From Solwaraspora sp. WMMD1047 (GTDB taxonomy: Bacteria; Actinomycetota; Actinomycetes; Mycobacteriales; Micromonosporaceae), in NCBI RefSeq assembly GCF_029626155.1, contig NZ_JARUBL010000001.1, positions 3,762,501 through 3,826,500 of the forward strand: a DNA stretch of 64,000 nucleotides, written 5' to 3'. The notes under the pieces are model-generated. The model saw nothing but the letters and a program-made list of their open reading frames with translations. It was not told the DNA's origin and searched no databases. The position numbers and the translations under genes are program-made. Below, piece by piece: positions 17,059 through 25,264 of the stretch. Each line of letters starts with the position of its first letter. Positions within the stretch are counted from its first letter, which is position 1.

Positions 17059-18189
17059 GTGCGGGACGTGCTGGCGGAGCTGGACCGGTGGTGGCGTCGT
17101 GGTGCGCCGGTCGGGCTGGCGACCGTGGTCGAGACCTGGCAGTCGGCTCCCCGGCCGGCCGGCGCGACGATGCTTGTCGGCCCGGACGGCACCGCCGCCG
17201 GCAGCGTCTCGGGTGGCTGCGTGGAGGGTGCGGTCTACGAGCTGGCCCGGGAGGTGCTGGCGACCGGGACGCCCCGGTTGCAGCGGTACGGGGTGTCCGA
17301 CGGTGACGCGTCGGCGGTGGGCCTGACCTGCGGCGGGGTCCTGGACGTCTTCGTCGAGCGGGTGGATCCGGCCGGTGCGGCGGAGCTGGGGGAGGCGTTG
17401 GCGGCCATTCGGGCCGGGTTGCCGGTCGCGGTGCTGACCTGCGTGGCGGCGGGCGCGGACGATCCGGCGGGTCGGCTCGGCCGGCGGCTGGTGGTGTGGC
17501 CGGACCGTACCGCCGGCACGCTCGGGACGCCACGCCTGGACGCGGCGGCCACCGACGACGCCCGCGGGATGCTCGCCGCGGGTCGCAGCGGCATCCTGCG
17601 GTACGGCTACCACGGTCAGCAGCGCGGCGACGGGCTCGCCGTCTTCGTCTCGGCGTTCGCGCCCCGGCCGCGGATGCTGGTTTTCGGGGCGATCGACTTC
17701 GCTGCGGCGGTGGCCCGGATCGGCGGGTTTCTCGGCTACCGGGTGACGGTCTGCGACGCCCGTGCGGTGTTCGCCACCGCGCGCCGGTTCCCGACGGCCG
17801 ACGAGGTGGTGGTGGACTGGCCGCACCGCTACCTGGCGGCCGAGGCGGCGGCCGGTCGGGTGGACGGGCGCACGGTGGTGTGCGTGCTCACCCACGATCC
17901 GAAGTTCGACGTACCGGTGCTGGCGGTGGCCCTGCGGCTGCCGTTGGCCTACGTCGGTGCGATGGGGTCCCGGCGGACCCACCTCGACCGGCTGGATCGG
18001 TTGCGGGAGGCGGGCCTCGGCCCGGCGGAGCTGGGCAGGCTCGCCTCGCCGTTGGGTCTGGACCTGGGGGCGCGGACGCCGGAGGAGACGGCGGTCAGCA
18101 TCGCCGCGGAGATCATCGCGTGCCGGTGGGGCGGCACCGGCACTCCGCTGACCGGCCTGGACGGCCGGATCCATCACGACGCCGAGTGA
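17059..18189 (+). CDS. XdhC/CoxF family molybdoenzyme maturation protein
   Basis: 376 aa. N-terminal XdhC domain with the conserved AGATMLVGPDGTAAGSVSGGCVEGAV (written in the family as G-S-GGC-E), including the MoCo-handling Cys; C-terminal Rossmann domain MLVFGAIDFAAAVARIGGFLGYRVTVCDAR with the later YVGAMGSRRTH. These proteins bind and sulfurate molybdenum cofactor for xanthine/CO dehydrogenase-type enzymes; no such structural genes are in this window. GTG 17059 has GAGGAGG at 17046-17052. Confidence 0.88.
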   Translation: MRDVLAELDRWWRRGAPVGLATVVETWQSAPRPAGATMLVGPDGTAAGSVSGGCVEGAVYELAREVLATGTPRLQRYGVSDGDASAVGLTCGGVLDVFVERVDPAGAAELGEALAAIRAGLPVAVLTCVAAGADDPAGRLGRRLVVWPDRTAGTLGTPRLDAAATDDARGMLAAGRSGILRYGYHGQQRGDGLAVFVSAFAPRPRMLVFGAIDFAAAVARIGGFLGYRVTVCDARAVFATARRFPTADEVVVDWPHRYLAAEAAAGRVDGRTVVCVLTHDPKFDVPVLAVALRLPLAYVGAMGSRRTHLDRLDRLREAGLGPAELGRLASPLGLDLGARTPEETAVSIAAEIIACRWGGTGTPLTGLDGRIHHDAE

Positions 18190-18223
18190 GGGGCACGCAC
18201 CGCGCCGGACCAACCACAACCTA

Positions 18224-18237
18224 GCATCCTAGGATGC
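18224..18237. promoter_or_regulatory. Perfect 14-bp palindrome upstream of the phosphatidyltransferase
   Basis: GCATCCTAGGATGC is a perfect palindrome in the spacer between xdhC and the phosphatidyltransferase gene, about 55 bp upstream of a TATAGT hexamer. Position and symmetry suggest an operator; the cognate regulator is unknown. Confidence 0.4.
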
Positions 18238-18290
18238 CTTACAGGGAGTCGCCCAGGTCACGGGCTCAGCTGGCAGTGGCTGGCGGCGGA

Positions 18291-18296
18291 TATAGT
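18291..18296 (+). promoter_or_regulatory. -10 element TATAGT
   Basis: Good -10 hexamer; the -35 region is not recognisable. A start site near 18303 would give an untranslated leader of about 67 nt to GTG 18370 and would exclude the in-frame GTG at 18295. Confidence 0.4.
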
Positions 18297-18369
18297 GGCA
18301 ACGCAACTCAGCAGCCACGGGGACCGTCGACCTACCGACCAGGCTGCGTCGGGTGCCAGGGAGGTCCGG

Positions 18370-19014
18370 GTGGCGCGTCGGCCGACGCCGGAGGTGCGCG
18401 CCCAGCCGACCGGGGGCGATGCGGAGCCCGGCACGGGCCGTGTGATCACCATCCCGAACCTGATCAGTTTCGCCCGGCTGCTCGGGGTGCCGCTGTTTCT
18501 CTACCTGTTCCTGGCCACCCACGCGGACGTGGCGGCGCTGGTGGTCCTCGCCGTGGGCGGTACCACGGACTGGGTGGACGGTTACGTCGCCCGCCGGCTC
18601 CGCCAGGTGAGCCGGCTGGGGGAGCTGCTGGACCCGCTGGCCGACCGGCTCTACATCCTCGCCACCCTGGTCGCGTTCACCGCCCGGGAGCTGGTGCCCT
18701 GGCAGTTCACCGCCGCGTTGCTGGCCCGGGAGCTGCTGCTGCTCGGGTCGCTGGCGATCCTGCGCCGGTACGGGTACGGTCCACCGCCGGTGCACTACCT
18801 CGGCAAGACGGCGACGTTCATCCTGCTGGCCGCGTTCCCGGTGCTGCTGCTGGCGGGTGCGGTGCCGGGTACGGCAGCGGTGGCGGGGGCGATCGGTTGG
18901 GGGTTGGCCTGGTGGGGCCTGGTGCTCTACTGGGCGGCCGGGGCGCTCTACGTGGTGCAGGCGGTGGGGCTGGTCCGCGCCGCCCGGACGGTGAACGGGG
19001 CCGGTGGTGGCTGA
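18370..19014 (+). CDS. CDP-alcohol phosphatidyltransferase (PgsA2-like)
   Basis: 214-aa membrane enzyme that exchanges CMP of a CDP-lipid for an alcohol phosphate. The CAP signature D-x2-D-G-x2-A-R-x8-G-x3-D-x3-D is complete (residues about 67-90, DWVDGYVARRL through LLDPLADR). About five hydrophobic segments follow. GTG 18370 is favoured by AGGGAGGT 6-13 nt upstream. Gene order matches M. tuberculosis Rv1822 (pgsA2), the first gene of the conserved block that ends with gcvB. The exact alcohol acceptor is not certain; cardiolipin or phosphatidylglycerol phosphate synthesis is likely. Confidence 0.88.
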   Translation: MARRPTPEVRAQPTGGDAEPGTGRVITIPNLISFARLLGVPLFLYLFLATHADVAALVVLAVGGTTDWVDGYVARRLRQVSRLGELLDPLADRLYILATLVAFTARELVPWQFTAALLARELLLLGSLAILRRYGYGPPPVHYLGKTATFILLAAFPVLLLAGAVPGTAAVAGAIGWGLAWWGLVLYWAAGALYVVQAVGLVRAARTVNGAGGG

Positions 19015-19051
19015 GCCGACGGGTCGGACCGGCGACGAGCGAGGCGGGGCG

Positions 19052-19951
19052 ATGGCGGGAGACGAACCACGGCGTACCTACGCGCCGGACTTCCTGACCC
19101 AGCTGTTCCGGGATCCGCTCGACCCGGGTTACGCGGACGCGGCGGCCCGCCGGGAGCGGGTCGGTCCGGTGACCGGCTGGCGTCGGGGGACGGTCCGCGC
19201 GGTGAGCGTGCTGACCCTGGTGGCGCTCGGGTTCCTGCTGGCGGTGGCCTACCGGCAGACGATCGCCGACGAGCCCGGCCGCAGCCAGGCCCGGGCCGGG
19301 TTGGTCTCGCAGATCAACGCCCGGGACGAGGAGACCGACGAGTTGACCCGGCGGGCCGATGAGCTGCGGGCCGAGGTGGCCCGGCAGCGCGACGCGGCGT
19401 TGTCCGGTGACGCGGCCGCCGAACTGCGGGACCTGGAGGCGAGTACCGGCCTGGGTCGGGTTCGGGGGGACGGGGTGGTGGTGACGGTGGCGGACGGCCC
19501 CACGGGGGCGGACGCGGTCACCGGCGCCGGCGGCACCAATCTGGGTCGGGTGCTGGACCGCGATCTGCAGGACATCGCGAACGCGCTGTGGAGCGCGGGG
19601 GCGGAGGCGATCTCCATCAACGGGCAGCGGTTGACGGCGACCTCGACGATCAGGGCGGCGGGCAGCGCGATCCTGGTGGGGTTCCGGCCGGTGACCGGCC
19701 CGTACGAGGTGTCGGCGATCGGCCCGGACGAGATGGCGGACCGGTTCCAGGACAGCGGTGCGGCGCGGTTGTTGCGCAGTGTCGCCAACGAGTACGGGAT
19801 GTCGTTCGGGGTCCGGCGGGTCGACGATCTCACCCTGCCGGCGGCGGGTGAACCGCGGCTGGACTACGCTCGTCCCTCGCCGGAGTCCAGCCCGCCGGTG
19901 TCGCGGGTGGCGCCGGGTGTGTCCCCGAGCCCGTCCGGAGGTGGCCGATGA
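19052..19951 (+). CDS. DUF881 membrane protein, first copy
   Basis: 299 aa from ATG 19052 (GAGG 7 nt upstream); GTG 19004, overlapping the previous gene, is an alternative. A cytoplasmic head with YAPDFLTQLFRDPLDPGYADAA, one TM segment (VSVLTLVALGFLLAVAY), a coiled-coil stretch (NARDEETDELTRRADELRAEV) and the extracellular DUF881 domain (GRVRGDGVVVTVADGP, NALWSAGAEAISINGQRL). It corresponds in order to Rv1823. Family role is poorly known but linked to the cell envelope and division. Confidence 0.88.
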   Translation: MAGDEPRRTYAPDFLTQLFRDPLDPGYADAAARRERVGPVTGWRRGTVRAVSVLTLVALGFLLAVAYRQTIADEPGRSQARAGLVSQINARDEETDELTRRADELRAEVARQRDAALSGDAAAELRDLEASTGLGRVRGDGVVVTVADGPTGADAVTGAGGTNLGRVLDRDLQDIANALWSAGAEAISINGQRLTATSTIRAAGSAILVGFRPVTGPYEVSAIGPDEMADRFQDSGAARLLRSVANEYGMSFGVRRVDDLTLPAAGEPRLDYARPSPESSPPVSRVAPGVSPSPSGGGR

Positions 19952-20280
19952 TCGCCGTGCTGGCCCTGATCGCGGGTGTGGTGCTCGGCGTGGTGGTGGA
20001 TCCGACGGTGCCGTCGGCGTTGCTGCCCTATCTGCCGATCGCGGTGGTGGCGGCGTTGGACGCGGTGTTCGGCGGGGTCCGGGCGAAGTTGGACGGCATC
20101 TTCGACGACAAGCAGTTCGTCATCTCGTTCATCTCCAATGTGCTGGTGGCGGCGCTGATCGTGTATCTGGGTGACCAGTTGGGCGTTGGTGGCCAGCTCT
20201 CCACGGGCGTGGTGGTGGTGCTCGGGGTGCGGATTTTCGGCAATGTGGCGGCGATCCGTCGGCACCTGTTCCGGGCATAG
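19948..20280 (+). CDS. Small basic protein family (DUF1290, Sbp)
   Basis: 110-aa membrane protein with three hydrophobic segments (IAVLALIAGVVLGVVV, LLPYLPIAVVAALDAVFGGV, FISNVLVAALIVYLGD) and the family's GVRAKLDGIFDDKQFVISF centre. ATGA overlap with DUF881 copy 1 indicates coupling. Same position as Rv1824 between two DUF881 genes; Sbp is also found near ftsZ/sepF in other Gram-positives, suggesting a divisome or envelope role. Confidence 0.9.
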   Translation: MIAVLALIAGVVLGVVVDPTVPSALLPYLPIAVVAALDAVFGGVRAKLDGIFDDKQFVISFISNVLVAALIVYLGDQLGVGGQLSTGVVVVLGVRIFGNVAAIRRHLFRA

Positions 20281-20289
20281 GCGGGTTCG

Positions 20290-21198
20290 ATGACGTCGCA
20301 GCACAGACCTACCGGTACCGGCTGGCCGGACGCGGCGCCGGCGTCGCGTCCGGGTCGCTCGGCGGACGTTCCGGCGGGGCCGGGTCCGGTGACGGACGTT
20401 CCGGCGGCGGAGCCGGAGGGGACGACGGCGGCGACCCAGGCGGTGGGGTCGGTGGCGGCGCGGGAGCCGGGCGGCTCGGCGGCGTCCGGTTCGGCCGGTG
20501 GGCGGCCCGGGCTCAGTTCCGCGGCGGTGGTGATCGCGGTGCTGTTGGCGCTGCTGGGGTTCACCTTCGTGGTGCAGGTCAAGAGCACCTCGACGGATTC
20601 GTCGTTGGCGGCGCTGCGGCAGGAGGACCTGGTCCGGATTCTGTCGGATCTGGAGGCGCAGGAGGAGCGGCTGCGGCTGGAGATCGCCGCGTTGGAGGAG
20701 AGTGAGCGGCAGCTGACCTCCGGGGCGCAGGGGCGTCAGGCGGCGTTGGAGGAGGCCACCCGGCGGGCCGACGAGTTGGGCATTCTGGCGGGGACGCTGC
20801 CGGCTTCGGGTCCGGGGTTGACGGTGCGGTTCACGCCGGTGGCCAAGCCGATCCGGGCCTCGACGTTGTTGGACGCGGTGCAGGAGTTGCGGGGTGCGGG
20901 GGCGGAGGCGATGCAGATCGCCGGGTCGGACGGCGCGGCGGTGCGGGTGGTGGCCTCGACGTACTTTCTCGATGCCGACGGTGGGGTGCTGGCCGATGGT
21001 CGGCGGCTGACGGCGCCGTACACGATCTCGGTGATCGGTGATCCGACGACGATGCGGACCGCGCTGAACATTCCGGGCGGGGTGGTGGCGTCGGTCGGTG
21101 GCGACGGCGGTAACGTGACCGTCCAGGAGCGGGAGGTCGTCGACGTGTCGGCGCTGAGCGCGCCTGGGGAGCTGCGATACGCGCGTCCGGTCTCGTGA
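20290..21198 (+). CDS. DUF881 membrane protein, second copy
   Basis: 302 aa: a disordered Ala/Gly/Pro-rich cytoplasmic head of about 75 residues, one TM segment (AAVVIAVLLALLGFTFVVQ), a long coiled coil (LRQEDLVRILSDLEAQEERLRLEIAALEE in two heptad blocks), and the DUF881 domain (GPGLTVRF, LRGAGAEAMQIAG, YTISVIGDP). Matches Rv1825 by order. It likely forms an envelope complex with the first copy and Sbp. Confidence 0.88.
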   Translation: MTSQHRPTGTGWPDAAPASRPGRSADVPAGPGPVTDVPAAEPEGTTAATQAVGSVAAREPGGSAASGSAGGRPGLSSAAVVIAVLLALLGFTFVVQVKSTSTDSSLAALRQEDLVRILSDLEAQEERLRLEIAALEESERQLTSGAQGRQAALEEATRRADELGILAGTLPASGPGLTVRFTPVAKPIRASTLLDAVQELRGAGAEAMQIAGSDGAAVRVVASTYFLDADGGVLADGRRLTAPYTISVIGDPTTMRTALNIPGGVVASVGGDGGNVTVQEREVVDVSALSAPGELRYARPVS

Positions 21199-21240
21199 CC
21201 GGCGCGGCGGACACGGTGCGACGACGAAGGACGCGTTCTG

Positions 21241-21621
21241 GTGATTCCTGAGGATCTGCGGTACACCGCCGAGCATGAGTGGGTGGCGGGCGATGGGAGC
21301 GCGCCGGTGCGGGTGGGGATCACCCACTTCGCGCAGGACGCGCTGGGTGACATCGTCTATGTCCAGCTACCCGAGGAGGGTGCCACGGTGGCGGCGGGGG
21401 AGTCGCTGGGCGAGATCGAGTCGACGAAGAGTGTGTCGGAGATCTACGCGCCGGTCTCCGGCACGGTGGTGGGTCGTAACGCGGTGCTGGGCGACACTCC
21501 CGAGGTGATCAATACCGACCCGTACGGTGCGGGTTGGCTGGTCGAGATCGCACCGGCGCAGCCGGCGGCGGTGGCGGAGCTGTTGACCGCGGCGGCGTAT
21601 CGCGAACTCACCGAAAGCTGA
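21241..21621 (+). CDS. gcvH: Glycine cleavage system H protein
   Basis: 126-aa lipoyl carrier that shuttles the methylamine group between the P and T proteins. The lipoylation site is Lys63 in EIESTKSVSEIYAPVSG; YTAEHEWV at the N-terminus and DPYGAGWL near the C-terminus are family hallmarks. GTG 21241 has GAAGGA about 10 nt upstream. gcvP lies 6 kb downstream on the same strand; gcvT is not in the window. Confidence 0.95.
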   Translation: MIPEDLRYTAEHEWVAGDGSAPVRVGITHFAQDALGDIVYVQLPEEGATVAAGESLGEIESTKSVSEIYAPVSGTVVGRNAVLGDTPEVINTDPYGAGWLVEIAPAQPAAVAELLTAAAYRELTES

Positions 21622-21659
21622 CCGCGGCACGCCGAGTCCGGTTGTGTCCGCGCGTCTGG

Positions 21660-21688
21660 TTGCCCTGTTTTTCGGCGCTGGCTAGGCT
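21660..21688 (+). promoter_or_regulatory. Promoter for the FHA-ftsR genes
   Basis: TTGCCC at 21660-21665, a 17-bp spacer, and TAGGCT at 21683-21688: a good housekeeping-sigma promoter in the 211-bp gap after gcvH. It gives the FHA gene a leader of about 138 nt. Confidence 0.55.
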
Positions 21689-21832
21689 CGCCCAGTCGAC
21701 CGAGAACCAAATAGTTGCGCGTTGTGGAATGCCTTCCCGGGCACGGGGGAGCCAGCCGCTGGGCATTTGCCGGCCCGGCGGCCAGACCCGCCACACCCCG
21801 ACGCCGACCGAACAGATCCGTGAGGTGGTCCC

Positions 21833-22285
21833 ATGACGCGCCCAGACGACGAGTTCCCCCCACTCGACGTCACATCAACGCTGAATCTCGGCTCGCTCGA
21901 CGAGGTTCTGGAGGGGCCGGACGCTGATGTCGTGCCCAGCCGGATGTCGGGTTCGCTGCCGCCGGGAATGGCGTTGCTCGTCGTGCGGCGGGGCCCTAAT
22001 GCGGGTGCCCGGTTCCTGCTTGACCACGATGTGACCACCAGTGGGCGGCATCCGGACAGCGACATCTTCCTCGATGATGTGACGGTGTCCCGTCGGCATG
22101 CCGAGTTCCACCGGGACTCGGGGACGTTCACGGTGCGTGATGTCGGCAGTCTGAACGGCACCTATGTGAACCGGGAGCGGGTCGAGGCGGCCACCTTGAG
22201 CAACGGCGACGAGGTGCAGATCGGCAAGTTCCGGTTGGTGTTCATCGCGGGCCCGCGTCCGGACGAGGAGGCCGTCCGGGGGTGA
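21833..22285 (+). CDS. FHA-domain regulator of the GarA/OdhI type
   Basis: 150-aa phosphothreonine-binding protein. The FHA domain (about 45-135) shows SGRHPDSDIFL, VSRRHAEF and GSLNGTYVNRERV. The N-terminal tail DVTSTLNLGSLDEV is where GarA/OdhI are phosphorylated on an ETT motif by Ser/Thr kinases; here the potential Thr and Ser residues are in VTSTL, without the exact ETT. In mycobacteria GarA (Rv1827, next to gcvH) switches 2-oxoglutarate metabolism. It overlaps ftsR by 4 nt. Confidence 0.88.
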   Translation: MTRPDDEFPPLDVTSTLNLGSLDEVLEGPDADVVPSRMSGSLPPGMALLVVRRGPNAGARFLLDHDVTTSGRHPDSDIFLDDVTVSRRHAEFHRDSGTFTVRDVGSLNGTYVNRERVEAATLSNGDEVQIGKFRLVFIAGPRPDEEAVRG

Positions 22286-23040
22286 GTGAGCGTGCGGCGT
22301 CGGCTGTTCCCGCGTCGGGGGACGGCCGGTCCCAGCCGTTGATGAGCATCGGCGAGGTGCTGGCGCAGTTGCGGCTGGAGTTTCCCGACACGACGATCTC
22401 GAAGTTGCGGTTCCTGGAGGCCGAGGGGCTGGTGGAGCCGCAGCGGACGCCGGCTGGTTATCGCAAGTACAGCTGGGATGATGTGGACCGGCTGCGCTTC
22501 GTGCTGACCGCGCAGCGGGACCAGTATCTGCCGTTGCGGGTGATTCGTGAGCAGTTGGCGGAGCGGTCGGATCCGTCGGCGGGTCGGCCGCGTCCGGCGT
22601 TGGTGGCGGTCGGGCCGACCGGTGAGGTGCCGGGTCGGGCGGGCGAGGGTGGCCCGACCGAGCCGACGGAGGTCCGGTTGGACCGGGCCGAGTTGGTGGC
22701 CCGTAGTGGGATCGATTCGTCGACGTTGGCCGAGTTGGAGCGGCTGGGGGTGTTGGTGTCCCGGCCGCCGGGTTGGTATGACGCGGATGCGTTGGTGATC
22801 GCGCAGGCGGTGGCGGGGCTGGCCCGGTACGGGTTGGAGCCGCGTCATCTGCGGGGTTACCGGACGGCGGCGGATCGGGAGGTGGGGTTGTTCGCTCAGT
22901 TGGTGGCCCCGTTGGCGCGGCAGAGTGATCCGGCGGCCCGGGCGCGGGCGGCGGAGACGGCGCGGGAGTTGGTGGGGTTGTCGCAGCAGTTGCACGCGGC
23001 GTTGGTGCGGGTCGGGTTGCGGGAGAGTCTGGGCCGGTGA
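22282..23040 (+). CDS. ftsR: MerR-like regulator FtsR
   Basis: 252 aa. N-terminal MerR helix-turn-helix (about 20-90) with MSIGEVLAQLRLEFPDTTISKLRFLE, EAEGLVEPQRTPAGYRKY and DVDRLRFVL. After an Ala/Gly/Pro spacer a second helical domain follows (RAELVARSGIDSSTLAELERLGVL). This length and arrangement match FtsR, the ftsZ activator of Corynebacterium and Rv1828 of M. tuberculosis, and the gene order agrees. GTG start in a 4-nt overlap with the FHA gene. Confidence 0.88.
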   Translation: MSERAASAVPASGDGRSQPLMSIGEVLAQLRLEFPDTTISKLRFLEAEGLVEPQRTPAGYRKYSWDDVDRLRFVLTAQRDQYLPLRVIREQLAERSDPSAGRPRPALVAVGPTGEVPGRAGEGGPTEPTEVRLDRAELVARSGIDSSTLAELERLGVLVSRPPGWYDADALVIAQAVAGLARYGLEPRHLRGYRTAADREVGLFAQLVAPLARQSDPAARARAAETARELVGLSQQLHAALVRVGLRESLGR

Positions 23041-23257
23041 GTGGGTTGCCGGGCGGCTGGGCGGAGCCGTCGTGGGGGGCGTGCCGTACGCTTCGCGGGG
23101 TATTGCCCTCAGGCACCGGTGTGGTGCGGGCGGCGCGCGTGGGACGGGTGTCTCGTGGTCCGTGTACCGTGCAGGGAAGGGGCCGGACGGTGCGGCGACC
23201 GGACGGTGCGGGCCGCGGCACGGTGCTGGGGAAGACGACAACGACACGGAGGCGGCG

Positions 23258-23722
23258 GTGCGCGAGCTGAGCGTGGTCGGGGTTCGGGTGGAGCTGCCCA
23301 GCAACCAGCCGATCGTCCTGCTCAGGGAGGTCGACGGCGAGCGTTACCTGCCGATCTGGATCGGTGCGGTCGAGGCCACCGCGATCGCCTACGAGCAGCA
23401 GGGTGTGAAGCCGACCCGGCCGTTGACGCATGATCTGATGCGGGATCTGCTGGCGGCGCTGGAGGCGCCGTTGCGGGCGGTGGAGATCACCGAGCTCAAG
23501 GAGAACGTCTTCTACGCTGATCTGTTGATCGGGGATGGGCTGCGGGTGTCGGCCCGGCCGAGTGACTCGATCGCGTTGGCGTTACGGGTTGGTGCTCCGA
23601 TCCGTTGTGCCGAGCAGGTGTTGGCGGAGGCCGGGATCGTGATTCCCGACGAGCAGGAGGATGAGGTCGAGAAGTTCCGGGAGTTCCTGGAGCAGGTTCG
23701 ACCGGAGGACTTCGCCGGCTGA
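23258..23722 (+). CDS. Bifunctional nuclease family protein (DUF151)
   Basis: 154 aa, about the usual length for the family. The core has VVGVRVELPSNQPIVLLRE, ERYLPIWIGAVEATAIA, the THDLMRDLLAAL helix and RPSDSIALALR, all typical of DUF151 (RNase/DNase activity reported for some members). GTG 23258 has GGAGG about 6 nt upstream. It corresponds to Rv1829. A C-terminal acidic helix (DEQEDEVEKFREFLEQV) completes it. Confidence 0.9.
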   Translation: MRELSVVGVRVELPSNQPIVLLREVDGERYLPIWIGAVEATAIAYEQQGVKPTRPLTHDLMRDLLAALEAPLRAVEITELKENVFYADLLIGDGLRVSARPSDSIALALRVGAPIRCAEQVLAEAGIVIPDEQEDEVEKFREFLEQVRPEDFAG

Positions 23723-23812
23723 GTTCCCCGTCGGGGTCGCCGTGGGGCGTGGTGACGCTCTGGATCCGTCGTGTCGCGTTCCGGGTCCGGCGTGTCGCGT
23801 CATTTCCTGCCG

Positions 23813-23843
23813 GGCAACCCTCCAGCGGCGCTATAGGGTTGCC
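23813..23843. promoter_or_regulatory. Dyad GGCAACCCT/AGGGTTGCC over a -10 element, upstream of the second MerR gene
   Basis: Perfect 9-bp inverted arms at 23813-23821 and 23835-23843 with a 13-nt centre. TATAGG at 23832-23837 overlaps the right arm and could be the -10. Symmetry embedded in the promoter is the classic arrangement for MerR control, so autoregulation is plausible. Confidence 0.5.
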
Positions 23844-23903
23844 GTGTCGAGGGGTGCGCGCCCCGGAACCGGCGCGGCGCCACGTTGGCGGGGAGGTTGT
23901 TCG

Positions 23904-24539
23904 ATGAATCAGCCACAGGACCCTGATCAAGGTACCGCAGATCGCCAGTTCGGCCCGGGTGGTGAGGGGGACGGGGGTCGGCGTCCGGACGATGGCGCGG
24001 CGGCCGAGGGTGACGGTGTGGTGGGTTACCGCGGGGTGACGGCGTGCCAGGCGGTGGGAATCAGCTACCGGCAGTTGGACTACTGGGCGCGTACGGCGTT
24101 GGTGGTGCCGAGTATCCGGGACGCGTCGGGGTCGGGTACCCAGCGGCTGTATTCGTTCCGGGACCTGGTGGTGCTCAAGGTGGTCAAGCGGCTGCTCGAC
24201 GCGGGGGTGTCGCTGCAGAACATCCGGAAGGCGATCGAGGCGTTGCGGTCGCGTGGGGTGGCCGATCTGGCGGGTATCACGCTGATCTCGGACGGGACGA
24301 CGGTGTACGAGTGCCGGTCGCCGGAGGAGGTCGTGGATCTGCTGCAGGGCGGCCAGGGGGTGTTCGGCATCGCCATCGGGGGGGCGTTCAAGGAGATCCA
24401 GGGTTCGTTGTCGCATCTGCCGGCTGAGCCGGCGGCGGGTCCGGCGGTGGTGGCGGTGCCGGCGGCTGCGGGTGACGAGGCGTCGGATGCGGCCCGGGAC
24501 GAGTTGGCGGCGCGGCGGGCGCGGCGGCGGGCTGGTTGA
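23904..24539 (+). CDS. MerR family regulator (Rv1830 type)
   Basis: 211 aa. A 40-residue disordered head precedes the MerR DNA-binding domain (GYRGVTACQAVGISYRQLDYW, RLYSFRDLVVLKVVKRLLDAG, SLQNIRKAIEALRS). The remainder has a compact sensor-like segment ISDGTTVYECRSPEEVVDLLQGGQGVFGIAIGG. ATG 23904 has GGGAGG 8-13 nt upstream. Same order as Rv1830, between the bifunctional nuclease and gcvB in mycobacteria. Confidence 0.88.
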   Translation: MNQPQDPDQGTADRQFGPGGEGDGGRRPDDGAAAEGDGVVGYRGVTACQAVGISYRQLDYWARTALVVPSIRDASGSGTQRLYSFRDLVVLKVVKRLLDAGVSLQNIRKAIEALRSRGVADLAGITLISDGTTVYECRSPEEVVDLLQGGQGVFGIAIGGAFKEIQGSLSHLPAEPAAGPAVVAVPAAAGDEASDAARDELAARRARRRAG

Positions 24540-24702
24540 GCCCGGGGTGCGGTCCCACCCGCGGTGAACGTGCGTTGACGTTTGTCGATCAGCAATTTCT
24601 TCGGCCCGGTTGGCGGGCTTCGATCTGTGTTCCTAGCTGGACTTTGTTGTGTGTCGGGCGCGGTCGGCGGGGTGGACTGTGCGGCCAGCCGGGGTGGACG
24701 GC

Positions 24703-24731
24703 ATGACAGCGTCCGGGATGCACGCTATCGT
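24703..24731 (+). promoter_or_regulatory. Promoter for the globin genes
   Basis: ATGACA at 24703-24708, 17-bp spacer, TATCGT at 24726-24731. It falls in the 290-bp gap after the MerR gene, which otherwise shows only AT-richer scraps (around 24575-24600 and 24640) and no gene. Confidence 0.5.
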
Positions 24732-24829
24732 CCCACACGCGCGCGGATGGGCGGTCAGGATGCCCGTGCCGCCGCTGCGCTGCGTCCCCCGTCGCCGCGC
24801 GACCTCGACCGCGCCGGAAGGAACCGCTC

Positions 24830-25264
24830 GTGACTGACATCGAAGCTGCAAACGCCCCCGTTCAGGAAGGTGATCCGGGGGTGGTCGCCGGGGCCTCGTA
24901 CTACCAGCGGGTCGGCGGTGCCGAGGCGGTGAAGGCGGCGGTGGGGCTCTTCTACGACAAGGTGTTGGCCGATCCGGAGTTGGCCGGCTATTTCGCGGCC
25001 GTGGACATGGAGCAGCAGCGCCGCCACCTGGCGTTGATGCTGACGGTGGTGCTCGGTGGCCCGGACGGCTACAGCGGCCGTGGGTTGGCCGAGGCGCACC
25101 AGCCGTTGGGCATTCCGCCGGAGCACTATGCGCTGGTGGGGGAGCATCTGATGGCGACGCTGTCGGAGTTGGGGGCGCCGGCTGACGTGCTGGCCCACGT
25201 GGGTGACGTGCTGGTGCAGGTGCGTGACCAGGTGGTCGGGGCCGGCGATCGGCGGGGTGGCTGA
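24830..25264 (+). CDS. glbN: Group I truncated hemoglobin (GlbN-like)
   Basis: 144-aa heme protein, likely NO dioxygenase/O2 binding. Family landmarks: YYQRVGGAEAVKAAV, distal Tyr B10 in LFYDKVL, GGPDGYSGR, and the proximal His in EAHQPLGI, followed by HYALVGEHLMATL. A 20-residue N-terminal extension resembles the pre-A region of mycobacterial trHbN. GTG 24830 has GGAAGGA upstream. It overlaps the flavohemoglobin gene by a few nt, indicating joint expression. Confidence 0.92.
   Translation: MTDIEAANAPVQEGDPGVVAGASYYQRVGGAEAVKAAVGLFYDKVLADPELAGYFAAVDMEQQRRHLALMLTVVLGGPDGYSGRGLAEAHQPLGIPPEHYALVGEHLMATLSELGAPADVLAHVGDVLVQVRDQVVGAGDRRGG

Noticed and set aside
18295-18369. GTG 18295 as start of the phosphatidyltransferase
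   Set aside because: It overlaps the TATAGT -10 element and lacks a ribosome site, while GTG 18370 has a strong one.
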